Positions 22,587-31,357 of a stretch of DNA of 64,000 nt are shown here, one piece after another (within the stretch, counting starts at the first letter, position 1; every line of letters starts with the position of its first letter). This DNA comes from an uncultured Acidobacteriaceae bacterium. Lineage in GTDB: Bacteria > Acidobacteriota > Terriglobia > Terriglobales > Acidobacteriaceae. A program made the position numbers and the translations under genes. The notes under the pieces were generated by a model that worked only from the letters and a program-made list of their open reading frames with translations, did no database searches and was not told the DNA's origin. Location: assembly GCA_937879855.1 (NCBI GenBank), contig CALFMO010000041.1, forward strand, positions 1-64,000, given 5' to 3'.

Positions 22587-23003
22587 TAGGTGCACGATCT
22601 GAGGAGTATTAGGTGATATGCCGTCCACGCCGTCGGCAAGCTCATCTTGATGCTCGTTTCCGCCAACTCCGAGATAAGGCGCGCTTCATGCCTACCAGCA
22701 TTCCTCCTCTCATCAGGACTTTTTAGTGGTGGGCATTCAGCTTGTATAAGGTCAAGGTCACAGAAAAAAACGGACACATGAACTCAGGAAGACCCATGAA
22801 GCCTATCCACAACGGTGAAGTAGTGCGGTCTGCGGTGACTGTCACCCGATGCAGGTACTAGAAAACACAACGGTTGTGTAGGTTTTGTAGGTTGTGCGAG
22901 ATGTGCAGGATGTGCAGGATGTTTGCGTTGTTCCAAGCCTCGCCAATATAGGGCTGCAACACTTTAGCCGCCGAACGTCGACGACTGCCGTTGGATAGCG
23001 GTG
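22587..23003. other. Region without an assignable gene
   Basis: No gene seen. Contains the 9-base tandem array listed separately. Confidence 0.3.
22874..22918. repeat. Imperfect 9-bp tandem array
   Basis: Five consecutive 9-base units: TTGTGTAGG, TTTTGTAGG, TTGTGCGAG, ATGTGCAGG, ATGTGCAGG. A sixth partial unit (ATGTTTGCG) follows. No spacers, so not CRISPR. Confidence 0.6.
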
Positions 23004-23240
23004 GAGAGGAAATACGAGTTCGAAGGGCCCAAAGGTACGGTTTAGCCTGCTCGACCTATTCGAGGGCCGCAGACAATTGATCGTCCATCGCGCGTTCTTC
23101 GATCCCGAGGTTCGGCTGGCCTGAGCCCGCCAGCCGCGGCTGCTCTAGATCGCCGATCACCTCGGCTACGTAGCCCATCTGAAGGCTCGCGATACTACCA
23201 TCGTCTACGACTCATCCGCTGCGCAGGCAGACATCGCGCA
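23004..23240 (+). pseudogene. DUF899 (thioredoxin-like) protein fossil
   Basis: Split over frames, this region reads RKYEFEGPKGTV, then LLDLFEGRRQLIV with FFDPE, a stop, and then ADHLGYVAHLKARDTTIV with QADIA. That order matches the DUF899 thioredoxin-like family (KYxFEGPxG, LxDLFxGRxQLIVYHFMFDPxW, ADHLGYLAHLxARDTTLVVVSRA, QAxIAA). The segment between FFDPE and ADHLG, normally holding the GCPxCS motif, is scrambled. Two or more frame changes and stops are present, so it is dead. Confidence 0.65.
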
Positions 23241-23437
23241 CCCTGAAGGAGCGGGTGGGCTGACCGTGGGCGCTTTCTTATATTGCCTGTAATCGAGACG
23301 CTTGTTTGCGACACTCTGGAGGCGATAATCTTCATCCACCCAACCTGTTGTCCTGTCACATCTCGTGATCCGAGTCGGGGGATCATCCGCGTTTACAAGA
23401 CAGAACGACGAACTGTTCGAGGGCGGTTCGTTGTCAC

Positions 23438-24553
23438 TCAGCGTGTTGCCACCAGGTTCGTCACTGCCTGCGACACACTCTCGACCTGATCATCTGTCAT
23501 TTCGGGATAAAGCGGCAGAGAGAGGACTTGCTCGGCGGCTCTTTCAGAGTGCGGGAGAGAGTGGCGGCCATATCCAAGATTTGCGTAAGCCGGTTGCAGA
23601 TGAACCGGCGTCCCATAGTGAATCCCGGTCTGAATGCCTTCCTTCTGCAGAGACTGTTGCAGAGTGTCGCGTTCATTCGTCCGTACTGTATAGAGGTGAT
23701 AGACGTGTCGCGCCCAGGGCATCTCCGTCGGGCGCTCGACTCCGGAACCCGCCAATAGCCGGTTGTACTTCTCCACAAATGCGCGCCGCGCCTCGGTCCA
23801 CTGCTCGAGGTGTCTCAGTTTGACGCGCAGGATCGCGCCCTGAAAAGCTTCCATGCGGTAGTTAAATCCGCGCAGCACGTGATGATACTTGCGGTCCTGT
23901 CCCCAATCGCGCAGCATCCGAATGGTGCGCGCGTACTCGGGATTGCTGGTGGTCACTGCGCCACCCTCGCCGTAGGCCCCCAGATTTTTGCCAGGATAAA
24001 AACTAAAGCACGCCATATCGGCGAGGCTGCCCACGGGGCGGCCCTTGTATTTCGCTCCATGCGCTTGTGCGGCGTCTTCGATCACGACTAAACCGTGCCG
24101 GCGCGCTATCTCGAGGATCGGATCCGTGTCTGCCGGTTGACCATACAAATGCACGGGCATGATGGCCTTGGTACGCGGTGTAATTGCGGCCTCAATCGCC
24201 GCCGGATCCAGCGTGTACGGGCGCGGATCGATGTCGACCAGCACTGGCCGTGCTTCCGCATACACGATTGCGGCAACACTGGCCACAAAAGTAAAAGCAA
24301 CCGTAATGACTTCGTCGCCCGGGCCGATCCCCGCAGCCAGCAAGGCCAAATGCAGAGCGCTGGTCCCCGAGTTCAAGGCAACACATTCCCCCGCGCCGCA
24401 GTAGGTGGCGAATTCTTGCTCGAAAGCTGCCACTTCGGAGCCGAGGACGAATTGTCCACTGTCCAGCACCCGGGCGATGGCCGCATCAATTTCCGGCTTG
24501 ATGCTTCGGTATTGCGCTCTTAAATCCAGAGAGGGGACTTTGATATTCGCCAT
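23438..24553 (-). CDS. DegT/DnrJ/EryC1/StrS-family PLP aminotransferase
   Basis: A 371-aa fold-type I aminotransferase that would aminate keto-sugars or related carbonyl intermediates in surface-sugar synthesis (family knowledge). Visible features: ALNSGTSALHLALLAAGIGPGDEV (55-81) for cofactor phosphate, Asp160 in VIEDAAQAHGA, the Schiff-base Lys189 in FYPGKNLGAYGEGG, and the GFNYRMEAFQGAIL block. Length is normal and the gene looks intact. Start ATG 24553. It stands alone, divergent from the T6SS operon, with no sugar genes nearby, so the substrate is open. An inverted repeat covers its leader (24557-24574). Confidence 0.93.
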   Translation of the reverse strand: MANIKVPSLDLRAQYRSIKPEIDAAIARVLDSGQFVLGSEVAAFEQEFATYCGAGECVALNSGTSALHLALLAAGIGPGDEVITVAFTFVASVAAIVYAEARPVLVDIDPRPYTLDPAAIEAAITPRTKAIMPVHLYGQPADTDPILEIARRHGLVVIEDAAQAHGAKYKGRPVGSLADMACFSFYPGKNLGAYGEGGAVTTSNPEYARTIRMLRDWGQDRKYHHVLRGFNYRMEAFQGAILRVKLRHLEQWTEARRAFVEKYNRLLAGSGVERPTEMPWARHVYHLYTVRTNERDTLQQSLQKEGIQTGIHYGTPVHLQPAYANLGYGRHSLPHSERAAEQVLSLPLYPEMTDDQVESVSQAVTNLVATR

Positions 24554-24556
24554 GAT

Positions 24557-24574
24557 GGTTCGGTGAATCGAACC
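24557..24574 (-). promoter_or_regulatory. Inverted repeat at the start of the aminotransferase gene
   Basis: GGTTCG-GTGAAT-CGAACC, perfect 6-bp arms, ending 3 bases before the ATG and covering the place of the ribosome binding site. It could act as a small translational hairpin or an operator. Confidence 0.35.
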
Positions 24575-24698
24575 TTTATTCTCTCATCTGCCCGGTTAAC
24601 GAGGGAGGTTCTCTCAGTAATTGAAGGCTTTGTAGATCGCGCCCTGAAAGAGCCATCCACGGCTGAATTCGCTCGCTTCGGTACACGGGGTTAGTTCC

Positions 24699-24727
24699 TT
24701 GACAATGGGGAGCGAGTCGCCTAGCAT
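24699..24727 (+). promoter_or_regulatory. Promoter of the tssK-tssL-tssM operon
   Basis: TTGACA (24699-24704), 17-base spacer, TAGCAT (24722-24727). The consensus -35 box and spacing make this a good sigma70-type promoter, giving a leader of about 95 bases before tssK. Confidence 0.6.
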
Positions 24728-24829
24728 CGCTGGCCAGATGTAAAAACGTTGCCGCGAGGCACAAATCTGTGTCGGGCAGTGAAGCGCAACTCATAGCAGT
24801 AAAACCTTCCTGGTACCGGGTGAAGCGGC

Positions 24830-26182
24830 ATGAAGTTGCTGTCAAGAGTGGTGTGGGCGGAGGGCATGTATCTGGCGCCGCAGCATTTTCAGGCGCAGAA
24901 CCGTTACTTCGAAGAAGCCGTCCACTTTGCCACAGCCAGTCTCTGGAGAGACGCCTACGGGTTGGCGGCCTGCCAACTTGATGCGGATGCGCTGCGTAAC
25001 GGAACGGTAAGCCTGCTGCACGCGCGCGGGATGTTTCAGGACGGCCTGCCCTTTGACATTCCTGAATGCGATCCTCGTCCCGATCCTCGCAACATCGCTG
25101 AACAATTCTTGCCTGCGACCGATAGCCTGACGGTTGCATTAGCCGTACCGCGCTGGGTGCAAGGCCAGCAAAACTGCGACCTGGATCCGATTCCGTCGGG
25201 GAGCGCCCGTTACACCAGCACTGTGGAGATGGTGCACGACGAGAACACCGGACTCGACGCCAAGCCGGTACAGATGGGACGCAAGAACATCCGGCTGGTA
25301 GTGCTACCCACCGAAGATCAAAATCTGCTGACGCTACCAATCGCCCGAGTGATGCGTGATCAGTCCGGACATTTCGTCTACGATCCCACCCACGTCCCGC
25401 CTTGCCTGCGCCTCAGTTCTAGCGAGCGGCTTTCAACCATGCTGCAGCGGCTGGTGGAGATTCTGGAAGAGAAAAGCATGGTGGTCGCGCAAGAGCAGCA
25501 GACATCGGGAACGTTTCAGACGGGGATGTCGGCTCGCCAGGTCGCGCAGTTCTGGTTTCTGCATGCCATTAACACGAGTTTGACGCCGTTGCGGCATATT
25601 CTGCTCGCCAAACACCGCCATCCTGAAGACATGTTTCGCGAAATGTCGCGCCTGGCGGGGGCTCTCTGCACGTTCAGTCTGGATAGTAGTCCGCGATCGC
25701 TGCCTGCGTATAACCATTATGATCCGGGACCAGGCTTCGATTTTCTTGAAGAACACATTCTTCGACATCTGGAAATCATTGTTCCTTCGCAGGCCGTGGT
25801 GATTCCCTTGAAGCCGGCAGCGCGTTATTTTTACGAAGGGGAAATTCGGGACCAGCGCTGCATGGGTCGTTCGCGCTGGATTCTTGGCGTGCGGTCTCCG
25901 GTGGGCGAGGCCGACCTCATCTCGAAAACCTTGCAGTTCGTAAAGCTGTGTTCCGCGCAATTTGTTCCAGAGTTGGTGAAACGGGCGCTCCCCGGTCTGA
26001 CACTAACTCATATGCAGGTTCCGCCGGCAGCGATCTCCTCGAAAGTGGACAGCCAGTATTTTTCGGTTAACCGCAGCGGCCCATGCTGGGAGCATTTGAT
26101 GCGGACGAAGAACGTGGGCGTGTATGTACCGGGAGACATTCCGTCTCCCGAGATCGAACTGATTGTGTTGCTCGAGAGTTGA
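24830..26182 (+). CDS. tssK: T6SS baseplate protein TssK (first copy)
   Basis: TssK links the T6SS baseplate wedge to the TssL/TssM membrane complex, in the cytoplasm (family knowledge). The 450-aa protein shows the family's start (VVWAEGMYLAPQHFQAQNRY), the FPDG-like segment GMFQDGLPFDIPE, and the C-terminal YFSVNRSGPCWEHLMRTKN and VYVPGD. ATG 24830 lies just after GTGAAG with a modest ribosome binding site. It opens an operon with tssL (1 base between) and tssM. A second tssK of the same length lies at 57139-58491; the two are clear paralogues, but their sequences have diverged strongly. Confidence 0.95.
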   Translation: MKLLSRVVWAEGMYLAPQHFQAQNRYFEEAVHFATASLWRDAYGLAACQLDADALRNGTVSLLHARGMFQDGLPFDIPECDPRPDPRNIAEQFLPATDSLTVALAVPRWVQGQQNCDLDPIPSGSARYTSTVEMVHDENTGLDAKPVQMGRKNIRLVVLPTEDQNLLTLPIARVMRDQSGHFVYDPTHVPPCLRLSSSERLSTMLQRLVEILEEKSMVVAQEQQTSGTFQTGMSARQVAQFWFLHAINTSLTPLRHILLAKHRHPEDMFREMSRLAGALCTFSLDSSPRSLPAYNHYDPGPGFDFLEEHILRHLEIIVPSQAVVIPLKPAARYFYEGEIRDQRCMGRSRWILGVRSPVGEADLISKTLQFVKLCSAQFVPELVKRALPGLTLTHMQVPPAAISSKVDSQYFSVNRSGPCWEHLMRTKNVGVYVPGDIPSPEIELIVLLES

Positions 26183-26183
26183 C

Positions 26184-26921
26184 ATGGGATCATCCACACA
26201 AATTACGCCCTTGGGAAGCTATCGCGGATCGAGTCCCGCCCTGGACCGGCGTGGCTGGAACATCGCGCTGGGTTTCCAGGAGATATTCACCGCCGTAGTG
26301 CGACTGCGCTACAACCGCCAGGCCGTGCAGGACGCGGAGGCCTTCCGCGCGCAAATGCGTCAGGCGTTGCGCGTTGCCGAACAGGAGGCGCGCAGTCGAG
26401 GGTGCAATCCCGAGGATGTGAAGCAGGTGATTTTTGCCGTAGTCGCGTTTCTGGATGAATCGGTATTGAGTTCTGGTAATCCGGTGTTTGCAAACTGGCC
26501 TCGCCTGCCTTTGCAGGCGGAATTGTTTGGCCACCAGCTGGCCGGTGAAATTTTCTTTCAGGAACTGCAGAAGACGTTGAGCCGCAGCGATTCTCAGGAA
26601 ACGGCCGATTTGCTGGAAGTGTACTACCTGTGCCTGCTGCTGGGTTTCAAAGGACGCTATGCTGCGGGCGGAGACTTGCGGTCGATCTCGGCGGCGATCC
26701 AGGAGAAGATTCGCCGGGTGCGCGGTCCGGTCGGGCCGTTGTCTCCGCGCGGTGCAATTCCCGCGGACGCTGTGCGCCTGACCCAATCCGACCGCTGGAG
26801 CAATGTCATGGGAAAGGCAGCGCTCGTTACTGTGGGTCTCGCGTTCGTACTCTTCGTGCTCTTCAAAATTCTGTTGATGTCGGGTGCGTCGTCGCTTTCC
26901 GGCTTGGTTGCGGGCCAATAG
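26184..26921 (+). CDS. tssL: T6SS membrane protein TssL (DotU/IcmH family)
   Basis: An inner-membrane partner of TssM, with a cytoplasmic hook domain held by one C-terminal helix (family knowledge). The 245-aa product has the DotU core: VRLRYNRQAV, AVVAFLDESVLSSGNPVFANW, LAGEIFFQELQK and YYLCLLLGFKGRYA. A single membrane helix lies at about 215-235 (AALVTVGLAFVLFVLFKILL). No OmpA/peptidoglycan-binding extension follows, so it is the short form. ATG 26184 begins one base after the tssK stop. No tssJ lipoprotein gene is found nearby, as is common outside Proteobacteria. Confidence 0.95.
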   Translation: MGSSTQITPLGSYRGSSPALDRRGWNIALGFQEIFTAVVRLRYNRQAVQDAEAFRAQMRQALRVAEQEARSRGCNPEDVKQVIFAVVAFLDESVLSSGNPVFANWPRLPLQAELFGHQLAGEIFFQELQKTLSRSDSQETADLLEVYYLCLLLGFKGRYAAGGDLRSISAAIQEKIRRVRGPVGPLSPRGAIPADAVRLTQSDRWSNVMGKAALVTVGLAFVLFVLFKILLMSGASSLSGLVAGQ

Positions 26922-26936
26922 AAACAGGGGGACGGA

Positions 26937-29900
26937 ATGTTGTACTGGGTGACCACTCTAGTACTGCTGGTTTATCTGGTGCTGGTTTGGCTTCTGGGCA
27001 GTTGGCTGCCTCTGCACGGCTCCGATGTGTGGGTACTGCGCGGCGTGCTGGCTCTGTTGGGAATTATCGGGGCCGCGGTCGCGTTTTTCTACATCTACAA
27101 AGTGGAGAAAGCGAAGAAAGCGTCCGGAGAAGAGGACTCGCAAGCTGGCGGGACCGACGATCTGGATGTTTTGGTACGGGGGGCAGTCCAGCGGCTGAAG
27201 CATTCGACGTTGGGGCGGGGGAGCACCCTGAGCAGCCTTCCGCTGGTGTTCGTTCTCGGAGACTCTGGTTCCACAAAGACAACAGTCCTCCTGCATTCCG
27301 CTCTCGATCCCGAGTTGCTGGCGGGACAGGTTTATCGCGAGAACGAAGTGCTGCCGACTTCTGCGGCGAACATCTGGTACACGCGGCAGGCCATCTTCGT
27401 GGATCCGGCTGGGTCGATGATGGGCCAGGCGGATCGCTGGAGACGCCTGGTCAGGCTGCTGCAGCCGGCACGATTTTCAGCGGCCATCGGTAAACGCGCG
27501 CAAGCGCCACGCGCGGCAATCGTGTGCTTTGATTGCGAAACTTTCCTGCAGCCGGGTGCGAGCGAAACTGCCGTTTCCGCAGCGCGAAAGTTATCGGTGA
27601 GGTTGCAAGAGATTTCTCAGCTGTTGGGAATCAGTTTTCCAGTTTACGTGTTGTTCACCAAAGTGGACCGCATTTCGTTCTTTACGGACTTCGTCCGGGG
27701 GATGAGCAAGGATGAAGCCAATGAAGTCTTAGGCGCGACTTTGCCGCTCCGCTCCTTGAGCGCGGGTGTTTATGCGGACGAAGAGACCAAGCGCCTCACC
27801 AAGGCCTTTGATGAAATCTTTTACTCGCTGGCCGAGCGACGCATCCTTCTGCTCCCCCGCGAGCATGAAGGGGACAAGCTTCCTGGAATTTACGAGTTTC
27901 CCAGGGAATTGAGAAAGCTGCGCACGCTGCTGGTCCAATTCTTGGTTGACCTGGCGCGTCCCAGCCACCTCGGGACGAATCCTTTTTTGCGCGGGTTCTA
28001 CTTCACTGGGGTGAGGCCTGTGGTGGTGGACGATGTGGTCGCGGCCCCGGCAGTAGTAGAAGTGGCGGAGTCGGCATTTGATGCCGGCGCGACGCAAATC
28101 TTCCGCGGCGGAGGTTCACGGTTGCAGGCCCCGTCTGTGGCAGCAAGAGGCGGACCGCGCCGGCTGCCGCAGTGGGTCTTCCTTACCAGCCTGTTCAACG
28201 ACGTTCTGGTGAAAGACCGCGTAGCCTTGGCGACGAGCGGATCCAGTTCACGCGTAAATCTGTTGCGCCGCGCGGGGTTGGCAGCACTTGCTCTCGTTGG
28301 AATCATCTGCCTTACGGGCTTCACGGTTTCCTTTTTGCGCAACCGTGCGCTGGAGACGCGGGTTCACGATGCAGTGGCCGACTTGCGCAGTGTGCAAACC
28401 GGCGCAACCCAAGTGGCAAGCGTCGGCGACCTGCAAAAGCTCGATAATTTGCGAAAAGAACTCGCTGACATTTCCGACTACGAACAGAACGGTAGGCCGC
28501 TGAGCTTGCGTTGGGGGCTGTATGTGGGCGATCAGATTTATCCCGATGCAAAACGCATTTACTTCCTGCGTTTCCAGCAACTGCTGCTCGCTGACACAGA
28601 GAAACGGCTGACCAATAATTTGGAAGCGGTATCGGGTAAGTCCGCGGCCAACGCACCGAACGATGCCTACGAGAAAACTTATAACGAGCTGAAAGCCTAT
28701 CTGATCACTACGGAACCTTCCGATCACGATAAGAGCACAAAAGAATTCCTGACGCCGGTTTTGCTCAGCCATTGGATCGCGAACCGCGACATTGAGAAAG
28801 AACGAAAAGATCTGGCGTCGGCGCAGTTCGATTTCTATGCTACCGAACTGGCCAAGGAGAATCCCTTTTCGACGGGCAACTCCCCATTGATGATCGAACA
28901 AGTACGCGCCTACCTGGCTCAGTTCGGCGGCATCGACCGCTATTACGTGCAACTCCTCTCGAAGGCTTCTGAGAAGAATCCTGATGTGAGCTTTAACGAA
29001 CTTTACAAAGATTCTGCCGGCGTCGTTGTAAGCAACCACAAAGTGAAAGGGGCGTTCACGCGCGGCGGTTTTTTATTCGTGCAGGATGCTTTGAAGGATC
29101 CTCGTCTTTATATGGGCGGCGAGGAATGGGTATTGGGTAAGAGCGCGACTCAGGCCATCGATCTGGGCGTTGTGCAACAAAAACTGACCGAACGCTACAA
29201 TCAGGATTTTGTGAACGAATGGAATACGGTCTTGAAGGGTTCGTCAGTTGCTGGTTATGTGAGCAATGCGGACGCCGACAGGAAACTGGAAAAATTAACT
29301 GGGCCGACATCCCCGTTACTAGAGTTGCTGTATTTCATATCGCATAACACGGACGTGGCTTCCGCGAACGCGAAAGCGCATTTTGCGCCGGTCCAAGCCG
29401 TCGAGCAGCCGGGTCCGCCTGACAAGCCACCCGATCATTACGTTCTTGCTTCGAACAAAGAGTACGTTGAGGCGCTGGGCAAGTTGCAATCGGATATTCA
29501 CGCGCTTGCGCAAAATCCGGGTGCGCCCGATCCCGCGCAGCTCACCCAGGCTGGAACCTCCGCCGATGCGGCTTCCAGCACTGTGACAAAGATAATCGCG
29601 TCGGTGCCGGTAGATCAGGAATTTGGAAATCAGGATCAGGTGCGACGGCTGCTGGAAGAGCCAATCAAGAATGCAGAAGCATTGTTGCGTCGCGGGCCCA
29701 TCGACATTGCCAACGGTTCGGGGAAAAGTTATTGCTCGCAGTTCGCCGCGGTGAGCAACAAATATCCGTTTGACCCCAATGCTCCGGAAGACGCGTCCGT
29801 GGCCCAACTCTACGCCATCTTCGGGCCGGGCGGCGACGCATGGAAGAAGCTGAATGACGATATAAAGCCGTTCGTGCTCAAGACAGGTTCTCGCTACACT

Positions 29901-30386
29901 GCGAATCCTTCAGCGACTGTGAGAGTGTCACCAGCATTCTTGTCCTTCCTGAATCGCGTTGGGAGCTTGAGCGAAACTCTCTACCCGTCCGGTTCGCCGC
30001 CGCCTCGTTTTTCCTACACGCTGAAACAGATGCCCAGCAATCTGGAGGGCGTTGAAGTGAAAATCGGGAGCGAAAAGCTGGCGGGAGCGGGTACGCAGAA
30101 GACATTTGTGTGGACAGGAGCTTCCGACAACGTCGACGTCACCACCAAGAGCGGCGATCCGCTGGATTCGTTCAGCGGCCCGTGGGCCGTATTTAAATTT
30201 GTGGCCCGCGCGCGTCAACTGGGAGGCGGCAAATTGGAATGGGTCAGCGAAACCAACGGAAGGACTGTGATGCTGCCGAATGGAAAGCAGAAATCGTATG
30301 ACTATCAGTTGCAGGTTTCGGGCGGTGCGAATCCATTCTTCGATCTGCAGGGAATGCGGTGCGTCAGCCAGGTTGCCGGGCATTAG
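26937..30386 (+). CDS. tssM: T6SS membrane protein TssM (IcmF family)
   Basis: The large inner-membrane subunit that forms the T6SS trans-envelope channel. At 1149 aa it has full family length. Two N-terminal membrane helices (about 2-21 and 34-53) are followed by a cytoplasmic NTPase domain with the P-loop variant GDSGSTKTT at 108-116; a Thr replaces the usual Gly before the catalytic Lys. IcmF features follow (PVYVLFTKVDRISFF; FLRGFYFTGVRP). A third helix at about 440-460 (LAALALVGIICLTGFTVSFL) leads to the periplasmic half, which ends in the DUF1215-like beta domain. GGGGGA precedes the ATG. With no TssJ in sight, how it reaches the outer membrane is unclear. Confidence 0.95.
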   Translation: MLYWVTTLVLLVYLVLVWLLGSWLPLHGSDVWVLRGVLALLGIIGAAVAFFYIYKVEKAKKASGEEDSQAGGTDDLDVLVRGAVQRLKHSTLGRGSTLSSLPLVFVLGDSGSTKTTVLLHSALDPELLAGQVYRENEVLPTSAANIWYTRQAIFVDPAGSMMGQADRWRRLVRLLQPARFSAAIGKRAQAPRAAIVCFDCETFLQPGASETAVSAARKLSVRLQEISQLLGISFPVYVLFTKVDRISFFTDFVRGMSKDEANEVLGATLPLRSLSAGVYADEETKRLTKAFDEIFYSLAERRILLLPREHEGDKLPGIYEFPRELRKLRTLLVQFLVDLARPSHLGTNPFLRGFYFTGVRPVVVDDVVAAPAVVEVAESAFDAGATQIFRGGGSRLQAPSVAARGGPRRLPQWVFLTSLFNDVLVKDRVALATSGSSSRVNLLRRAGLAALALVGIICLTGFTVSFLRNRALETRVHDAVADLRSVQTGATQVASVGDLQKLDNLRKELADISDYEQNGRPLSLRWGLYVGDQIYPDAKRIYFLRFQQLLLADTEKRLTNNLEAVSGKSAANAPNDAYEKTYNELKAYLITTEPSDHDKSTKEFLTPVLLSHWIANRDIEKERKDLASAQFDFYATELAKENPFSTGNSPLMIEQVRAYLAQFGGIDRYYVQLLSKASEKNPDVSFNELYKDSAGVVVSNHKVKGAFTRGGFLFVQDALKDPRLYMGGEEWVLGKSATQAIDLGVVQQKLTERYNQDFVNEWNTVLKGSSVAGYVSNADADRKLEKLTGPTSPLLELLYFISHNTDVASANAKAHFAPVQAVEQPGPPDKPPDHYVLASNKEYVEALGKLQSDIHALAQNPGAPDPAQLTQAGTSADAASSTVTKIIASVPVDQEFGNQDQVRRLLEEPIKNAEALLRRGPIDIANGSGKSYCSQFAAVSNKYPFDPNAPEDASVAQLYAIFGPGGDAWKKLNDDIKPFVLKTGSRYTANPSATVRVSPAFLSFLNRVGSLSETLYPSGSPPPRFSYTLKQMPSNLEGVEVKIGSEKLAGAGTQKTFVWTGASDNVDVTTKSGDPLDSFSGPWAVFKFVARARQLGGGKLEWVSETNGRTVMLPNGKQKSYDYQLQVSGGANPFFDLQGMRCVSQVAGH

Positions 30387-30416
30387 CCGCAGCGAGTGGC
30401 ACGTTTCGAAATGCTT

Positions 30417-31238
30417 TTAAGTGGAAGTTTTCTGGCCGCCCACACCGGATAGCCGGCCAAAGACGCGATCTTTCCAGGAAGGATGAACGGCGCGAATCAG
30501 CAGGCAAGTGATGTTGTCGTCGCTGCCGCCATTTTTCGCAGCTTCGATGAGATCGGCGCACGCCTGTTCGAGTGATTCCTGACTGACAGCTTCCGCCATT
30601 CTTTGGTCTTTGACGTAGCGGGACATTCCATCGCTGCAAAGCAGCAGCACGTCGTCTGCATTAAATTCATGATCGGCCAGGTCGGGTTCGACACTGTCGT
30701 CGGTGCCGAGAGCGCGAACGATCACATTCTGCATTTTGGATTCTGCTGCTTCTTCCAAAGTCATAAGTCCGCGTCGAACTTGCTCCATCACCAAAGAGTG
30801 ATCGTTGGTAAGTTGCACGACCTCATGGTTGCGGATCAAATAAATCCGGCTGTCACCGACGTTGGCAATGGAAAAGAGATTGCCCTCCACTGCGACGGCT
30901 ACAATCGTGGAACCCATGCCCGCGTGTTGAAGATCCCGCGCTCCCGATTCGTGAATCTCCTGATTCGCCCGCTGAATGGCGCTGGCTAGGCCTACCGCGC
31001 GCGGCGAAACGCCTTCGAAGCTGGACCCGCTGACGGGGGCAATATGCCGATCCTGTCGAAAGTGGCCGAGAACGGTATCGACCGCGATTTTGCTAGCTAA
31101 TTCTCCGGCTTGTTGTCCGCCCATGCCATCGCAGACCACGAAAATTCCGTGGCGTAAGTCGTAACCGAAGTTGTCCTCGTTGTTTTTGCGCACGAGGCCG
31201 ATGTCGGTGTTGCCGGCGGCTTGGATTACGAGATTCAT
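30417..31238 (-). CDS. pppA: PP2C-type Ser/Thr phosphatase, PppA-like
   Basis: A 273-aa metal-dependent phosphatase that should reverse phosphorylation by the neighbouring kinase. Motifs: VRKNNEDNFG, VVCDGMGGQQAGE (Asp37 binds metal), IANVGDSRIYLIR, LLLCSDGMSRYV and GGSDDNITCLLI. All metal ligands are present. The last 20 residues form a short tail. In Proteobacterial T6SS loci PppA switches off the threonine phosphorylation pathway (known). It follows the kinase gene in the same direction, 119 bases on, and is convergent with tssM, so the pair seems dedicated to this T6SS. Confidence 0.92.
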   Translation of the reverse strand: MNLVIQAAGNTDIGLVRKNNEDNFGYDLRHGIFVVCDGMGGQQAGELASKIAVDTVLGHFRQDRHIAPVSGSSFEGVSPRAVGLASAIQRANQEIHESGARDLQHAGMGSTIVAVAVEGNLFSIANVGDSRIYLIRNHEVVQLTNDHSLVMEQVRRGLMTLEEAAESKMQNVIVRALGTDDSVEPDLADHEFNADDVLLLCSDGMSRYVKDQRMAEAVSQESLEQACADLIEAAKNGGSDDNITCLLIRAVHPSWKDRVFGRLSGVGGQKTST

Positions 31239-31357
31239 CGTGACAGTAAGCGCTAAATCCTATCGCACCCCAAGCTTTCGGTAAACAGCCAAGGCGAGAC
31301 GATGGTTGCGAAGTCGACAATGTTGGAGCAGAGGCGGGGTTGACCGATTCACTACTT

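Noticed and set aside
22874..22927. Repeat array considered as CRISPR
   Set aside because: Units are 9 bases, directly adjacent, without unique spacers, and no cas genes are present.
23438..24553. DegT aminotransferase as part of the T6SS
   Set aside because: It is divergently transcribed with its own leader element, and no functional link to secretion is known or visible.
24576..25340. Long open frame antisense to tssK
   Set aside because: It mirrors GC-rich codons of tssK and shows no family resemblance or start signal. Similar long antisense frames over clpV (50850-52322) and tssM (28248-29039) were left out for the same reason.
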